NCBI GenBank assembly: GCA_025642065.1
Contig: JAODUP010000277.1
Span: 214,501-278,500, forward strand
DNA: 64,000 nt
Direction: 5' to 3'
Source: Paralvinella palmiformis
Lineage: Eukaryota; Annelida; Polychaeta; Terebellida; Alvinellidae
Part shown: positions 1 to 12,800 of the stretch, piece after piece
Position numbering within the stretch: position 1 is the stretch's first letter
How the letters are laid out: the number at the start of each line of letters is the position of its first letter
The notes under the pieces: generated by a model
Seen by the model: only the letters and a program-made list of their open reading frames with translations
Told to the model about the DNA's origin: nothing
Databases searched by the model: none
Translations under genes and position numbers: made by a program

Positions 1-470
1 GATAAAAAAAACAGTTAAATTTTGTTGTACGAGTCGTGTATACAAGTTTGCGTTCGCCTTTTTTTACATTCGCTGAACTGGATTAACTCCACGCCATTTC
101 GCTCATTTCGCTGTGTGTCGTGTGCAATGACGAAACAGTATGTTGTATTAAACTTGTATGTATTTGTTTTTTATTCTTGCCAAAGTAAGCATACATTTGT
201 AAACACTACGTACAGTAATTTCGTGTTGTGGAACAGTCCAACCCCATCCACACACATACTGTGTAGTGTGTGTGTGTGTGTGTGGTGCTGCGTATTACAG
301 TAGGCCTATTTACGCACTATATTAACTTTAAAGAGATATACATATATATATATATATATATATAGTTTTATTACTAATACCATAATATGTTTTGGGGGGG
401 ATTGTTTATGCACATGGTTTCCTAATGGTTATATCATACGTCAGGGCTTTCCCATCAACCCTAATTTGCG
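1..470. other. Non-coding, simple-repeat-rich
   Basis: A short TG tract near 260-285 and an AT tract at 342-364 are visible. No gene-like coding signal was seen. Confidence 0.6.
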
Positions 471-1906
471 TACACTACTCAAAAGAAAGAAGCGAGCAAG
501 GTGGTTTTTGCTTATTATTTTCTGTAATCTGCTACGAATAGGTTCATAACTCTATTTTTGATGATGTATATATAATATAAATACTACAGAGTTATTTTGA
601 GGTGAAAGTCAGTCATGCACAACATGGTCAGCAGAATGTGAAAAGGCAATTGAGGAGAATCTTTGACAAAGCACTCGTTGTGTAAATAAGTAAAATGAGG
701 ATATTTATACATTTGTTATTCGTTGAGTGTGTGTGTGTGTGTGTTGTGTGTTTTTGTGTTGTGTCGGTGGTGGTGGATGCTACTAGAGGCTGTTTGAGTT
801 CACCGGAAGTTGCCATAGCATTCCAAACTACTAGAAGATGGCTTCACCTATAAAATAGTCGCCCAGGGACTCGGTGTATCCAGAAGTGTGGTTGGACGAT
901 TGTGTACAGAATATCAGGAGAAGGCCGTATTTGCAAGAAGACCAGACCAACGTTGTTAATGGTGTACGTACTACGTCCAAGGAGGACCGTTGCGCAGTGA
1001 GCTGTGCCTTCCGGATCCGGTTTGTCACAGCCAGACAGCTACAATAGGACATCCGACAAACTACTAACACCCAAGTTAGTGACAGACAGACTCGGGAATG
1101 AGGTGGGTGGGGGTGGATGAATTGTATATGAGCCAGAAGACCGGGTCCAGAGGCGTTATTTTGATAGCGCGTCATCGTTGGACTTCAGCCGAGAACATTA
1201 TAATTTGTAGAACACTGAGTGGGCCACGGTGCTGTTTTGACATGAGAGTGGTTCACTGTATCCCACAATGATGGTTGAATGAGGGAGAACAGTTTGTGGC
1301 ATATAAAGTGGTGGAAGTGGGTGGATTTGATGGTGGATCAATGACGATGTTGACTGGTATCTGTTTTGGGTAGTTGCGCTGACCTGTCCCGTCTTCCACT
1401 AGGTGCCATATCCGGATTGAGTTACCGCGATGAAGTACTGCAACGCAAGATACGGCCATTTGCTGCTGCTGCAATGGGTGATGGGTTCATTTACATGCAG
1501 GATAATGCTTGCCTGCCTACGCGCTACTTGCGTTTCTATAAATTTCCTTAAGGTGGAAGGGTCGACGTCACGGACTATAGCGAGGTCGTTTATCTAACCC
1601 TAATCCTATAAAACATTGCTGTCACGTTATTAGGAAACTTTATGAATGTGCTGTAACTGACCTGTAATTAGCATCAGTTTTTGATTGGTTAAATATAACA
1701 AATTCTATTTAAAAACACTGTTTCTCTCCCCGTTGACCAAACGTTATACTTATTGACGGTGAAAGGCATGATTACGTTAATATGTTGAATTAGATCATTC
1801 TTAAGTCATATAAAACCTTTAATAATACAAAATCTAGTTGGAAATTAAAATTTTGCGGAATCATCGAAAACTATAATTTGTTCCTTGAATTGTTTTGAGT
1901 AGTGTA
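471..1906 (+). mobile_element. Tc1/mariner-like DNA transposon, complete ends, decayed transposase
   Basis: The 14-base sequence tacactactcaaaa at 471-484 is perfectly inverted at 1893-1906. Each copy is bounded by TA, the mariner target duplication, giving a 1.4-kb element of typical size. Inside, on the plus strand from about 830 to 1556, frame-hopping translation gives Tc1-like pieces: a helix-turn-helix segment (IVAQGLGVSRSVVGRLC), a later block ending FDGGSMTMLTGIC, then ISGLSYRDEVLQ and MQDNAC. The last resembles the M-x-D-N-A-x-x-H catalytic block, here without its histidine. Several stops and frameshifts make it inactive. Confidence 0.85.
830..1556 (+). pseudogene. Tc1/mariner transposase pseudogene
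   Basis: This is the transposase relic inside the TIR element. Order and spacing (DNA-binding domain, then DDE-type core) match Tc1 transposases, but in-frame stops and frameshifts break it at least four times. Minus-strand open frames here are shadows. Confidence 0.7.
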
Positions 1907-2040
1907 TAAACTATTGATACGTTATATATGTATATACATAATATACATTAAGTTGGAAGCTCATAGCAGAGTGAAACTTGAAATGAAACTTGAAATGTTT
2001 GACCAGAGTTTATAGATTATATCAATTCCATCCACCTGAA

Positions 2041-2253
2041 TTAATTTTCTGACGATGCATGCTCATAATGCGAATCTAGAAAATTTTGGATATATCTCCG
2101 AAATTGTGGATGTTGATAATAGCTTTTAAGTTGCTGAGTGAATGAGGGATCAGCGATAGAGTGGCGTGATGCTTTGGATGCAGTATATGTTTCTCGGCAT
2201 TGAAGATATGCTGCCTCGCTTTGTATGTAGCAAGTTTCAGCAACATTACTCAT
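2041..2253 (-). CDS. Small ORF of unknown function, divergent from the ACE-like gene
   Basis: This is an intact 70-codon frame whose composition looks protein-like (rich in Ser, Gln, Tyr and His, starting MSNVAETCY). It begins 325 bases upstream of the ACE-like ATG on the opposite strand. I recognise no family. There is no signal peptide or membrane segment, and no clear poly(A) signal follows. It may be a small gene, one exon of a gene, or chance. Confidence 0.25.
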   Translation of the reverse strand: MSNVAETCYIQSEAAYLQCRETYTASKASRHSIADPSFTQQLKSYYQHPQFRRYIQNFLDSHYEHASSEN

Positions 2254-2516
2254 ATTTCTCTCCCCTTTTCTCCGTCCGTCTGCCTGCTCGTCTCAGTTAC
2301 ATGTCTAAATGGCAACTTGAACTGATGCCAAATGGCAACAGCTGAAAAGTTATCGTATGAAAATCGATCTTTCGATAAACATTTCAATATTCGCGTATGT
2401 TACCTGTATGCTGTAGCTGTTTGGGTACTGATTGAGCGAATACTTGCGTTATATTCATCACCAACAGATATAATAACATGAATAACACAACTAATTGCGA
2501 TGATATTATTTTCTAG

Positions 2517-2577
2517 GTCGGGTTAAACCAGACGCCCTCTCTACGTTGAAGGAGGGTTGACCTTTCAGTAAGCGACG
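2517..2577 (+). other. Possible 5' UTR of the ACE-like gene
   Basis: A pyrimidine-rich acceptor-like ttttctag ends at 2516, so the leader may start with a spliced 5' UTR exon here. No convincing TATA box or upstream exon was identified, and the transcription start is unknown. Confidence 0.3.
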
Positions 2578-2728
2578 ATGAAGCATTTGACAGTGTATGT
2601 CGTCTTTTGTGTGCTGTTCTGCTATCACATGTCTAGTGGACTGAGTGGTGGAGAGAGTAGAAGGACGATTACTGATATGAAGAATATACTTAAAGAGATG
2701 GAATTTATTGACAAGAGATTGCTGAAAG
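2578..2728 (+). CDS. ACE-like gene, coding exon 1 (start and signal peptide)
   Basis: ATG at 2578 is followed by a hydrophobic stretch ([17 protein letters not shown]) typical of a secretory signal, then the charged start of the mature chain. The donor is AAAG/gtgaga, phase 1. The open frame continues into the intron through a GT microsatellite, but that part is not coding. Confidence 0.85.
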
Positions 2729-3003
2729 GTGAGATACCCAGAAACGATGGATGTCAGTGTAACTGGTTTTGTATATTGTATAGTTCGCTTGTTGTGTGTG
2801 TGTTAGCAATATATATATATATATATAAGTGTGTGTGTGTGTGTGTGTGTGTGCGTGTGTGTATCTGTGCGTGTGTGTATGTGTATGTGTGTGTGTGCGT
2901 ATACATCTATCCATCTACCACACACGTACATACGCACAAATACATGTGCTGTCGCATATAAACGCACACGCGCATACACACATGCGCAAGCACGCGTCCA
3001 GAT

Positions 3004-3050
<47 letters not shown>

Positions 3051-6000
3051 TTTACGACCCAGTATTCTAATTACCCTATTTTACTAGCCGACGATGCAGT
3101 AAGTGATTGGCTGGCGAAAAATGACGTCACGCTGGCGACGCAAATCAACAAAATGATGGGAGCTAGTTGGAATTATCTGACGAATTTAACGACGGATAAT
3201 GCAGACAAGGTGAGTTATTGGAAACACGATTACATCATAACACAGGTACGGCGAGGTAATGTTAGCCTTAAGCCTCTAACACTGGCATTCTGACCGCAGC
3301 CAACCTGTGGCTGAAAGACGTTTCACATGTCTCCTGGCCTCATTACTAGACGGAAGCTGCTCGACCCATTTAGCCTGCCGTGTACACAGAAGTAGGCGTA
3401 AAACAGCAGCAATTCTTCCAAACCAATACTCATTTATGGTCGAGTCAGCTGTCAATTTGGCCCGAAACAATCTAAATACATTAATAATAATAATAATAAT
3501 AATACCGTGGAATTAATGAAGTGTCCCAATTAACAGGAGCCAATCCATTGCACTGTACAGTTATATATTAAATATTACGCATTTTTAAAGCCCAGTTAGA
3601 AATTTGAATGATTGCTATTTTTAACGGCGAAAACAAACTCGAATAAGCGAGTTTTGAAACAGATTTGAATTTTTGAGAGATCAGGCGTTTCAAATCTTCA
3701 CCGATATCCCCTTTCCATAAATGCGGATTGCTACGCTATAAACGCGAGCTCGAAGCTACGGCTGCCTCATTTACAACATAAAGCAACCAACTTTTAGATG
3801 TTCAATATCCTCTTAACCACCTCATCATTAAGTGTAGAGTAGGAGAGACCCAACTCCCTGATGTACGCCTTTATACATGGTCCCTATTGACTCGTCATCT
3901 ATCTTTGGCATAACCGATTTGCAGGACATCCCGATTGTTCCGTGGAAAGGGCGTTAAGCTTAGAACTTCCAAGTGGGCGTTCGAATCCATTTATACCCTT
4001 GTTTGTGTGTACTTACCTCGGGAATTACCACTCTGGGTTTTTTTTTAATTCAAGTTAGGTCATCACCGAGGTAAATATAACACTAACTCACTCACCCATA
4101 TCTAATTTGTTTTACTTGTTTTCTGAGGTACACTAAACCTTATCGATTCTTTTATCGATTCATACTAGATCATACATAATTGAATTGTAGATTATTTGCA
4201 CCTTACACATCGTCAAAGTGAAATTTGAAGGCAAATGAAAAATGAAAATAGGAACAAAAGAAATCTGTGTCATTATTGTTTGAGGGAAAATAGAAAACAG
4301 AAGGGGGATTTCTGTTTAGTTTAACCCCCCCCCTCACTAATCCCAGTGCATTTTGCTTCAAAGAGACATGGTTTGTATCTTTTGGCTAATTTTGTTACGA
4401 GACGCCAGGACAAGTAAAGGTCAAACTTCCGTAGTTTATCATGGGGTTAGGTCAGTCTATAATAATCAAAGTTAGACAAAATTAATTAGATAGCATCAAA
4501 CATTTAAGAAATATATATCACGAAAATCGACGTTAATTTCTTAACTTTAAACTTCCCTAGATGAAGAAGCCTCGTAAATGATACGTAGTAATAATTATAT
4601 GTACATTACACCCACCCTACCCACCCACCCATTTTTACTAGTCCGCTGGAATGTGTCCCAGTGATGGACTATCGGATTAACGGATAGTTACATTTGTACT
4701 TTATAGTCTGAGCTTTGTCTCGGTACAGTTTTCTAGAGTACTCATCAGAGCCCTAAACGATAAGACCATTTACAAATGACCATTTACAAGTTCTAAATAT
4801 CCGGCCCAGATAATATATTCACAGGCACAAATTAAGGTTGAGAGGTTCAGAAACCAAAAAACCTTGCGTAGATAAACATCGTATTTTGTCAAATCTATGT
4901 AATAATGGACGAGCAAAGAACGATGGCCCAATCAAGCGTCCTTTAAAGCTGTACTTGTTTATCGGTTGGCCAGCCGTTCGTGGTATAGGACTGTGTTTGG
5001 GATGAAGTCCTTATGTTAACATAAGCTACGTCACTTGGCCCACTTGACACATATATGTATTATGGACAACCGTGCACTAAGGATCTCCTGTTTTGGTGAA
5101 ATCAACTTGTTTCTTTTTGGTTATTGTTGGGTAATCTTCATTTGGTCTTTCTTGTCTGTGTCTTGCATCATTATCTTGTCTTTATCGTATATATTTTCTG
5201 TTCTGTGTCTTGTCATCTTTGTACTCACTGTCTTGTCTTTATATGTCCCGTTGTGTCTTATTTTTAAATTAGCTTTTTCGATAGTTATCTAGGTTGCAGG
5301 TGTCTCATACTAAGTGGATGGCGCAAAGGATCAAAGAAGCAAAACGTTTTCTGGATCAATCTCAACGTGTGACAGATCCTGATAATATCCGAATGCTTCA
5401 TATGTGGGTTTACGGACAGGAAAATCCTGTTCCTGATGACAAGGAGGCGATTAGGTAGAATGATCTATACCTTGATAGTGTGCGTGTGTTTCTTTATTGT
5501 GTGTGTGAGTGCGTGTGCCTGTGTGTGCGTATGCGTGTGTGTGTATATGTGTGTGTGTGTATGTGTGTGTGTGTATGTGTGTGTAATTGAATGATACAAT
5601 TAAAAATAGGTATACTTTATGATATGCTGTGATACGAGCATATGCTGTGATACGAGCATATATTTTCCTATACAATAGTGAATACGTTTTTATTTTTATT
5701 ATTGTTGTTAAAGAATTATTATTGTTGCTATTTTTATCATTATCATCAACATCATCATCATCATCACCACAACAATTATAGGGTTATCAGTGACTTAGAA
5801 ACGCAGCTGCAAGCCATCTTCGGAAAAGCGGAAGTGACTAAAGATGGGAAGACCTATCGAATAGAACCGGAATTTGAACAGTTAATGGCAACATCACGTG
5901 ACTGGGAGGAGCTTAAGTGGGCGTGGCAGGCGTGGAGAGATGCTACTGGTCCTAAAGTTAAACAGCCATTCACCGAACTGGTCAATATGCTGAATCAGGC

Positions 6001-6088
6001 AGCCAGAGATAATGGTTAATAAATATAATATTACTGTTGATAATTGCTATTAGGAATAGATAATCTATAAATGGCTAAATTAAAGCAT

Positions 6089-6126
<38 letters not shown>

Positions 6127-6534
6127 ATGTGTGTGTATGTGAGTGTGCATTTTCTTCACACTTTCCATGATCTTAGCTTGTTCGCAATTAGTGTGCCACA
6201 GTATCAACCAAAAATACAACAGAAGAATGGGCGTGAACATAAATCGATGAAGAAAATACTTTATTATGTTAGCAATGTTTTCCTTTTGACGTTCGTTTGT
6301 AGGTCTTGATGATATCGGAGTATCGTGGCGTATGGCAAGTTACTACGACGATAACATCGTACCAATGGTTGATGATCTGTACGATCAAATACTGCCCCTG
6401 TACACCGAGTTACACGCATACGTCAGAGACAAATTATGGAAATACTACGGCGAACAAAGCTTTGATCCCAATGGCCCCATTCCTGCCCATATCTTGGGTA
6501 AGTTTAGACAGTCAGAGAAAAGCAGAAAAAAACG

Positions 6535-6569
<35 letters not shown>

Positions 6570-9500
6570 TAATTAAGATGCATGTTTGCTTCGGTTGATT
6601 TATTTCAGTTTGTTTACCTGATATCGGGATTTTTTTACTATCCAAATATGACCATTTACGTGATGACTCTTATTATATTCCTTTGAAATATTCTACGAAT
6701 TATATATTAACACAAGAAATATACAGGCTTAGATATGATGATGGTGGGGGTGCTACAATAGCACAGTGATTGGAGCATTGCGCTACAAACCTCCAGGTTA
6801 TCAATTCGAATCCGACCAATGCCTAAAGTAGGGTTCAACGGTGTTAGGCCACCTTACAAAATCACTTTTTTTGTTATCACAGCTTCCCAAAATATCTCCA
6901 TTATGTCAACTACGTTGGCAGTTTTTTATTAATTTAATATCTTACTGGATGCTCTGTATCACATACATTCTTGGGTTACTAATCCGGATATTTACTTATG
7001 TGAGGCATAGCAACTGTATTAATTCGTTACAGAAATATACACAGTTAATTTAAAATATAATTATCATTAGAATGTAATATTTGTTAAGTATCCAGACCGT
7101 ATACTATTGGACTATTGAAGTCTTACTAAACGATTGAAGAGAAGGTGAAACTACTTACTCAGTCACTCACTCACTTATTTACATATGATTATAAGAAAGA
7201 GTGGCAATATAAATTATTTAAAAAAATATCAGACACACACACACACACAGACAGACATTAATGGAAACATGAAGGCAAAATGCTCAACCATAATTAAATA
7301 TAAAGCCTTGAATAAATCACAAATCTAAACGTATTAATTGTTTTTAAAGTTCTATTTAATGTTTATTGTAAAATGATGTTAGTGTCGTTTGGCGAAGAAA
7401 ACACAGCAGGCTGCGACTGCTGTATCCTGGTAAAACTGGTCACGATGATAGAGCGTCAGCCAGGAAATTTGTTTGACCTGAAGTATATGTTTCAGGATTC
7501 TGTGCATATAATGTATTCATTTCTTTGTTTCTTTCCCAGTCGCTTTAAATATAAATGTTATATATCGCAATGTTTTCCATTGATGTATACACAGAAATAA
7601 TGTACTAATATTTTTTAAATATTTTACCCGATCGTTCAATTTTAACGGAAAAGGATAATTTATTTGATCTTGGTTCTCTCCACAAACATCGGTTTTCATC
7701 ACATTTGTTTTTTTATTTAATTATGTAAAGAAACGTAGGTTCTATCATAAAATAGTAAGGTATTCAGCCAAGATGTTCTGTTAAAGAAGTTACGATAGTA
7801 TGATGAATAGTGAATATTTATTTAAAACACGTTACGTACGTAATTCCCCTGAATATCCTCGGAGACATACCTTTGAAAGGCACGTTTTCGTAATTATTTG
7901 ACATTTGAGCACAATTTCTTTACGCTTCGCTGTGGTGAGGATCGGTAGACGTGAAATCGGTTCATTCTGTTGTTTTCTCGTTATGGATCGTAATTTACCG
8001 AGATATCCATGTTCCGGTTAACAGATCCACGTTCCGGTCATACAAATCCGGTTTGCATTTAGGTAATATGTGGGCCCAGGAATGGATGAATATCGACGAC
8101 GTGCTTACCCCCTTTCCGGAGGTGACCAGCGATGACGTAACATCCGCCATGGTGGCCCAAAACTACACGCCTCTTCGCATGTTCCGATTGGCCGAAGAGT
8201 TCTTTACGTCAATCGGGCTGGAGCCAATGACTGAGAAGTTCTGGAACCTGTCGATGATCGTCCGACCTAAGGACCGTCCCGTCGAGTGCCATGGTGCCGC
8301 TGAGGATTTAATGACTAAGGATGATTTCAGGTAAACCTCTCAATACGTGGCTTTGATCGCAGACAGTCGCTAGTTTACCTTTAATTAAATAGTTTGTAAA
8401 AAAATAGGGATTACCCGGAAATATCACAAGCCCATAAAGATTGTAGCCATTTTGTTTATTTTAATTTTAGAGGGAATTAACTTTGGATAGGATATTGAAA
8501 TAACTATCCTGTTTTTGTTGCTATTTTTGTTGATCTTTTGTTGTTGTAGTTGTCGTCGTCGTTATTATTGTTGTTATTGTTATTGTTTTAATACTATTAC
8601 TGATGGTGCTGTTACAACTACTTACACTACATATATTCTTATATCGCAACAACTAGAAAGTCTACGAATGAGGATAGTAGAAGTACAATGTAAACTATAA
8701 TTAGTAGTCAAGTTACCTGTAGTAGTAGTAGTAGTAGAGGTGTCAGGTTATACTAATATAACAGTTAGTAGTGATAGTACTCCAGGTTAGGATTTAAATA
8801 CCAATTTACTTCTGTTAATGACCTACTACAGCTGACTTTCTTATATGTCAAATGTGGGTCTGGTGTGACTAACGCTGAAGCGAAGTAAAAAGTTACCCAC
8901 CCAACCACTCACTCACTCACGCACTCAACCGCGCGCGCGCGCGCGCGCACACACACACACAGTAATTAAGACATATTTGTGTAGCATAAATATATATATA
9001 TTTCCGTGTTCATGCTACGATATAGCATGCAATAACCATACGCGAATATAAAGCTCCGCGAATTGGCTAATGGGTGGAGATTTACGAAATTAACAACACA
9101 GGACAATTTATGTAATTACAGTACCTTTATTCCTATAATTGTCGTCGTTTGACGCTTCTTAGTTGTATTCTTTGGGGCGCCTCTCGTGGTGCTGTTGATA
9201 GTGAGTTGCGGTGCAAACGTCCAGGTCTGAGATCGAATCCTAGTGTTACCTGTGTCTGTCTATAGTTTCTTATCAATATAAAGCACACTGACTCATCCAC
9301 CGAGTCGCTCACTAACTTGCGTACTAATTAACTTAATAAGTCATCTCTGGTAACAATATAACAACCATATTTACAACTCCAGAATAAAGATGTGTACTTC
9401 TGTAAACGCTGTAAACCTTCAGACGGTACACCATGAGATGGGACACATCGAATACTTTATGCAGTACCGCCACCAACCGACCGTCTATAGAACCGGCGCC

Positions 9501-9784
9501 AATGCGGCATTCCATGAGGCTGTCGGTAAGCACGGGCAGTAGGCGGCCCACATAATGTTAACAATGACGGTTTATTATATCTAGTATTAGTAGGTGCATA
9601 AGCATTACCCTCGTAATAATATTCCAATAGTATTGCAGTTTGAATGGCGTTTCATCCTTCAGTTCAACTCATAAATTCTAGATGTTGCTCGGCTATTTAG
9701 CCAACCAATCATTGGACACATAATTAGCCTCGCTTCGTCATACATCGATTAATACAATACATTGCCGTCAGTAATATTTCGCGG

Positions 9785-9819
<35 letters not shown>

Positions 9820-12800
9820 ATAGCAACATTTAGTCGTCATGTCATGTTACCGAATTTTGGGCTGGTGGTACATCTGGTTGTCATGAACTGATGACTGTCG
9901 GACGTTTTATTGAATTATTAAAGAAAATTTTAAATTTGGGTGAGCGTTGGTGATGATGGTGATGATGATTGATGTTTTCGGACACTTTTGTGCATACAGT
10001 AGGCTAAATGGGCCGAGCGACCTCCAAAACTAATGAAGCGAAGTTAAAGTTGAAACACCCTTCGGATATCCCACGCCGACATTCGAACTCGTGTGGTAGT
10101 GATTTGTGAACCAATGCGCTACCAGTTAGACCCAAATTTGACGCCATATTGTCGAGTTTCGTTGCTAACTAACGTGAAATCATATTTAGCGTTTAGCTAT
10201 CGGTTCATTCAGTCGGTTGTTATGGTGACGCCTTCTTGTAACGCTGCGTATACAAACCGCGAGCAATTCCATACACAATCCAGTTATTGCGTAGAACATG
10301 GAAATATGCATACGCACAAGTGTATCAACGTTTATCTGAATATTTGCGAAGATAGTTGTTCGTGTAGAGTATTTGTTTGGTATCATCGTGTACGGTATTT
10401 TCCATTCAATCGCTTAAAACATTTCCACAGGGCAAATTAAGACAACGAATAACACATTTCTTTCTTTCTAGTTTTGCGTAATACTGTAAACTACTAAAAC
10501 AGATGAGATTATGTACTGTTTACGGCTTATATTTACTCAGATTTAACCGAGGATGTCTTTATGGTTTGGTTACTCTAATTTTCGGTTATTTGGCTGTTGA
10601 CCGTACGCGTATGTTGTCTGTGTGCGTTGTCTCCGTGACCTAACCGGAAGAGCGGTTGATCACATACCTTTACCACCTCGGTTCAAATCCTGGCGTGGTC
10701 TAATAAATTTTATTACTTCGATTGATAATTTTGGGGAGGTTGATCGGCACATTTGGCCAACAATGTGCACAGAAGTGGCCACGAAACAGCCACAATTTAA
10801 ACAACAACATTTTAAACAGTAGCATTTGTCAGTTGTCGATTAGTATTTTATTGACACTGCTAGTTATTTAGTCATCAGTCGAATGTGATATTTGCTCAAG
10901 ACAATGTTCCTATTGTTCATAAATATCATTTGGCGTCGACCACCGTTCGTACAAAATGTCTTCTGGCTGATTCCATTTATTATATAATTTTGTTCTGAAT
11001 TGATAAACAAATTTATAACTGCATCCTGTAATAATATTTCTAGTTTGTTTAATGCAATTCGATACATACTTGAATGCTGTTTTGAAAATATTGGATGTTG
11101 TGGGATTCATTTGGATGTTGCGGGATTCATTTGGATGTTGTGGGATTCATTTGGATGTTGTGGGATTCATTTGGATGTTGCGGGATTCATAGAGCGCAAC
11201 GTGTATGAATGTCGAGTATTAATGTTTTTGTTGTTGCGATTTTACAGGCGATACGATAGCATTGTCCGTTATGACACCGGACCATTTGAGGAAATTGGGT
11301 CTTCTCGAGGAATTACCCAACCACCGGAGGGGAAAAAAGCAGAACGACCATAGCTGCTTTAACGCTCTTAAACGATGTACAACGGAGCAAAGTAAGTACT
11401 GTAGATAGGCAGATGTTAACGATCATATTAAATTGAAAAAATCGCCAATTTAAAACGACGGCAACATTCTCCGTTTTACAGTATAACACACAATCATAAA
11501 TACCGTCGAACCAAGAATTCGCCAAATTGAAACGCCGCCATCTTGTCCAGATTATGAAATTCGCCAACTTAATACGTAATTTAATATTTGCCGATTTACA
11601 GTAACTTGAAATAAATATGAGCTTGAATTGAAAAATGTCCACAAACTGGTACAGGCGATGATCATCAATATAGTCCTATATCCTCTGCTATGTAAACAGA
11701 ACGTGAATTGAACCAATTGATGAAGATTGCTCTTGAAAAGGTCGCATTTCTGCCCTTTGGTTACCTGATAGACAAGTGGAGGTGGGATGTCTTCAGCGGC
11801 GAGATTGACGAGAATCACTACAATTCGAAGTGGTGGGAGTACAGGTATTGATTGGTAGACTTGAGCTAATCGCATTTAAAAGAAATGCCGCAAATTAAAA
11901 TAAATATCAACATGTGGATGTATGTATTTATATGCTAATTTTATCCAATACTAACACCCATCTTGTTGGTTCGTGTACATGTTGTTTTATAGCGTCGGGT
12001 AGCTTACAATACTACTGTAATAAAGAAACACTAAAATGTTATGTTTTTGGTAGGTTGAAATATCAGGGAGTGGCTCCACCTGTTGAGAGAACGGAAAATG
12101 ATTTTGATCCGGGTGCGAAATATCACGTGCCATCGTTTGTTCCCTATATCAGGTTAGTGTGCAGTGATCGAATAATGGCCAGCTGCAGATAAACAACGTT
12201 TAAACTGACAATTTATTATATCGATCACATTCTGGATCACGAAGAGCTTCGTTTTGCCGATTTCAGATATTTTCTGAGTTTCATTGGTCAGTTTGAATTC
12301 CACGATGCTCTGTGTAAGGCCAGCGGTCATTCCGGCGCCTTATATAACTGTGATATTTATCAGTCGAAGAAAGCCGGGCGCCTTCTCAAGTAAGTTCACG
12401 TCACCTTTAATAATAATAATAATAATGTATATTTAATAAAGCGCCCTTACTAGCAGGAGCCATTCAAAGGCGCTGTACAAATAATATGTAATATAATAAT
12501 ACCCCAAATAATGTGTGTAAAAACCATGTAATGATTTAAAAGATAATAATTACGTTCATGAAATATTATTTATGATCATGTTCTGCACCTCTTCTATTGT
12601 GTCTGAGTAAATATGTTACAGTTAATCTGTATAATCGGGTAAGATGTATATTACCTGAAAATTTCAAGTAATCTGTATTAAATCTCAGCAATAGACGTAT
12701 TATCTGAAAATTTCAGGTAATATACATCTTACCCGATTTTAAAGATTAACTATAACATTTATAGTACAATGTCTGTCCGAAGGTCGCTTTTGGGGTCGGT

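Noticed and set aside
2729..2961. Continuation of the ACE exon 1 frame into a GT-rich stretch, giving a 127-codon ORF
   Set aside because: A clear donor at 2729 and the match of exon 2 in phase show that this part is intron; the rest is microsatellite translation.
5035..5292. 85-codon very hydrophobic ORF, apparently a membrane protein
   Set aside because: It lies in ACE intron 2 and is generated by repeated cttgtcttta-type words; no family or splice support.
8515..8700. 61-codon ORF with Cys-rich start
   Set aside because: Low-complexity ttgttgtt/gtcgtcgtt sequence in ACE intron 6.
10093..10440. 115-codon ORF on the plus strand
   Set aside because: It starts inside an antisense SINE and runs through intron 7 without splice sites or similarity.
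11000..11353. 117-codon ORF with a repeated GIHLDVA-type peptide
   Set aside because: The repeat is the 20-bp tandem array read in one frame, and the end is exon 8 read out of frame.
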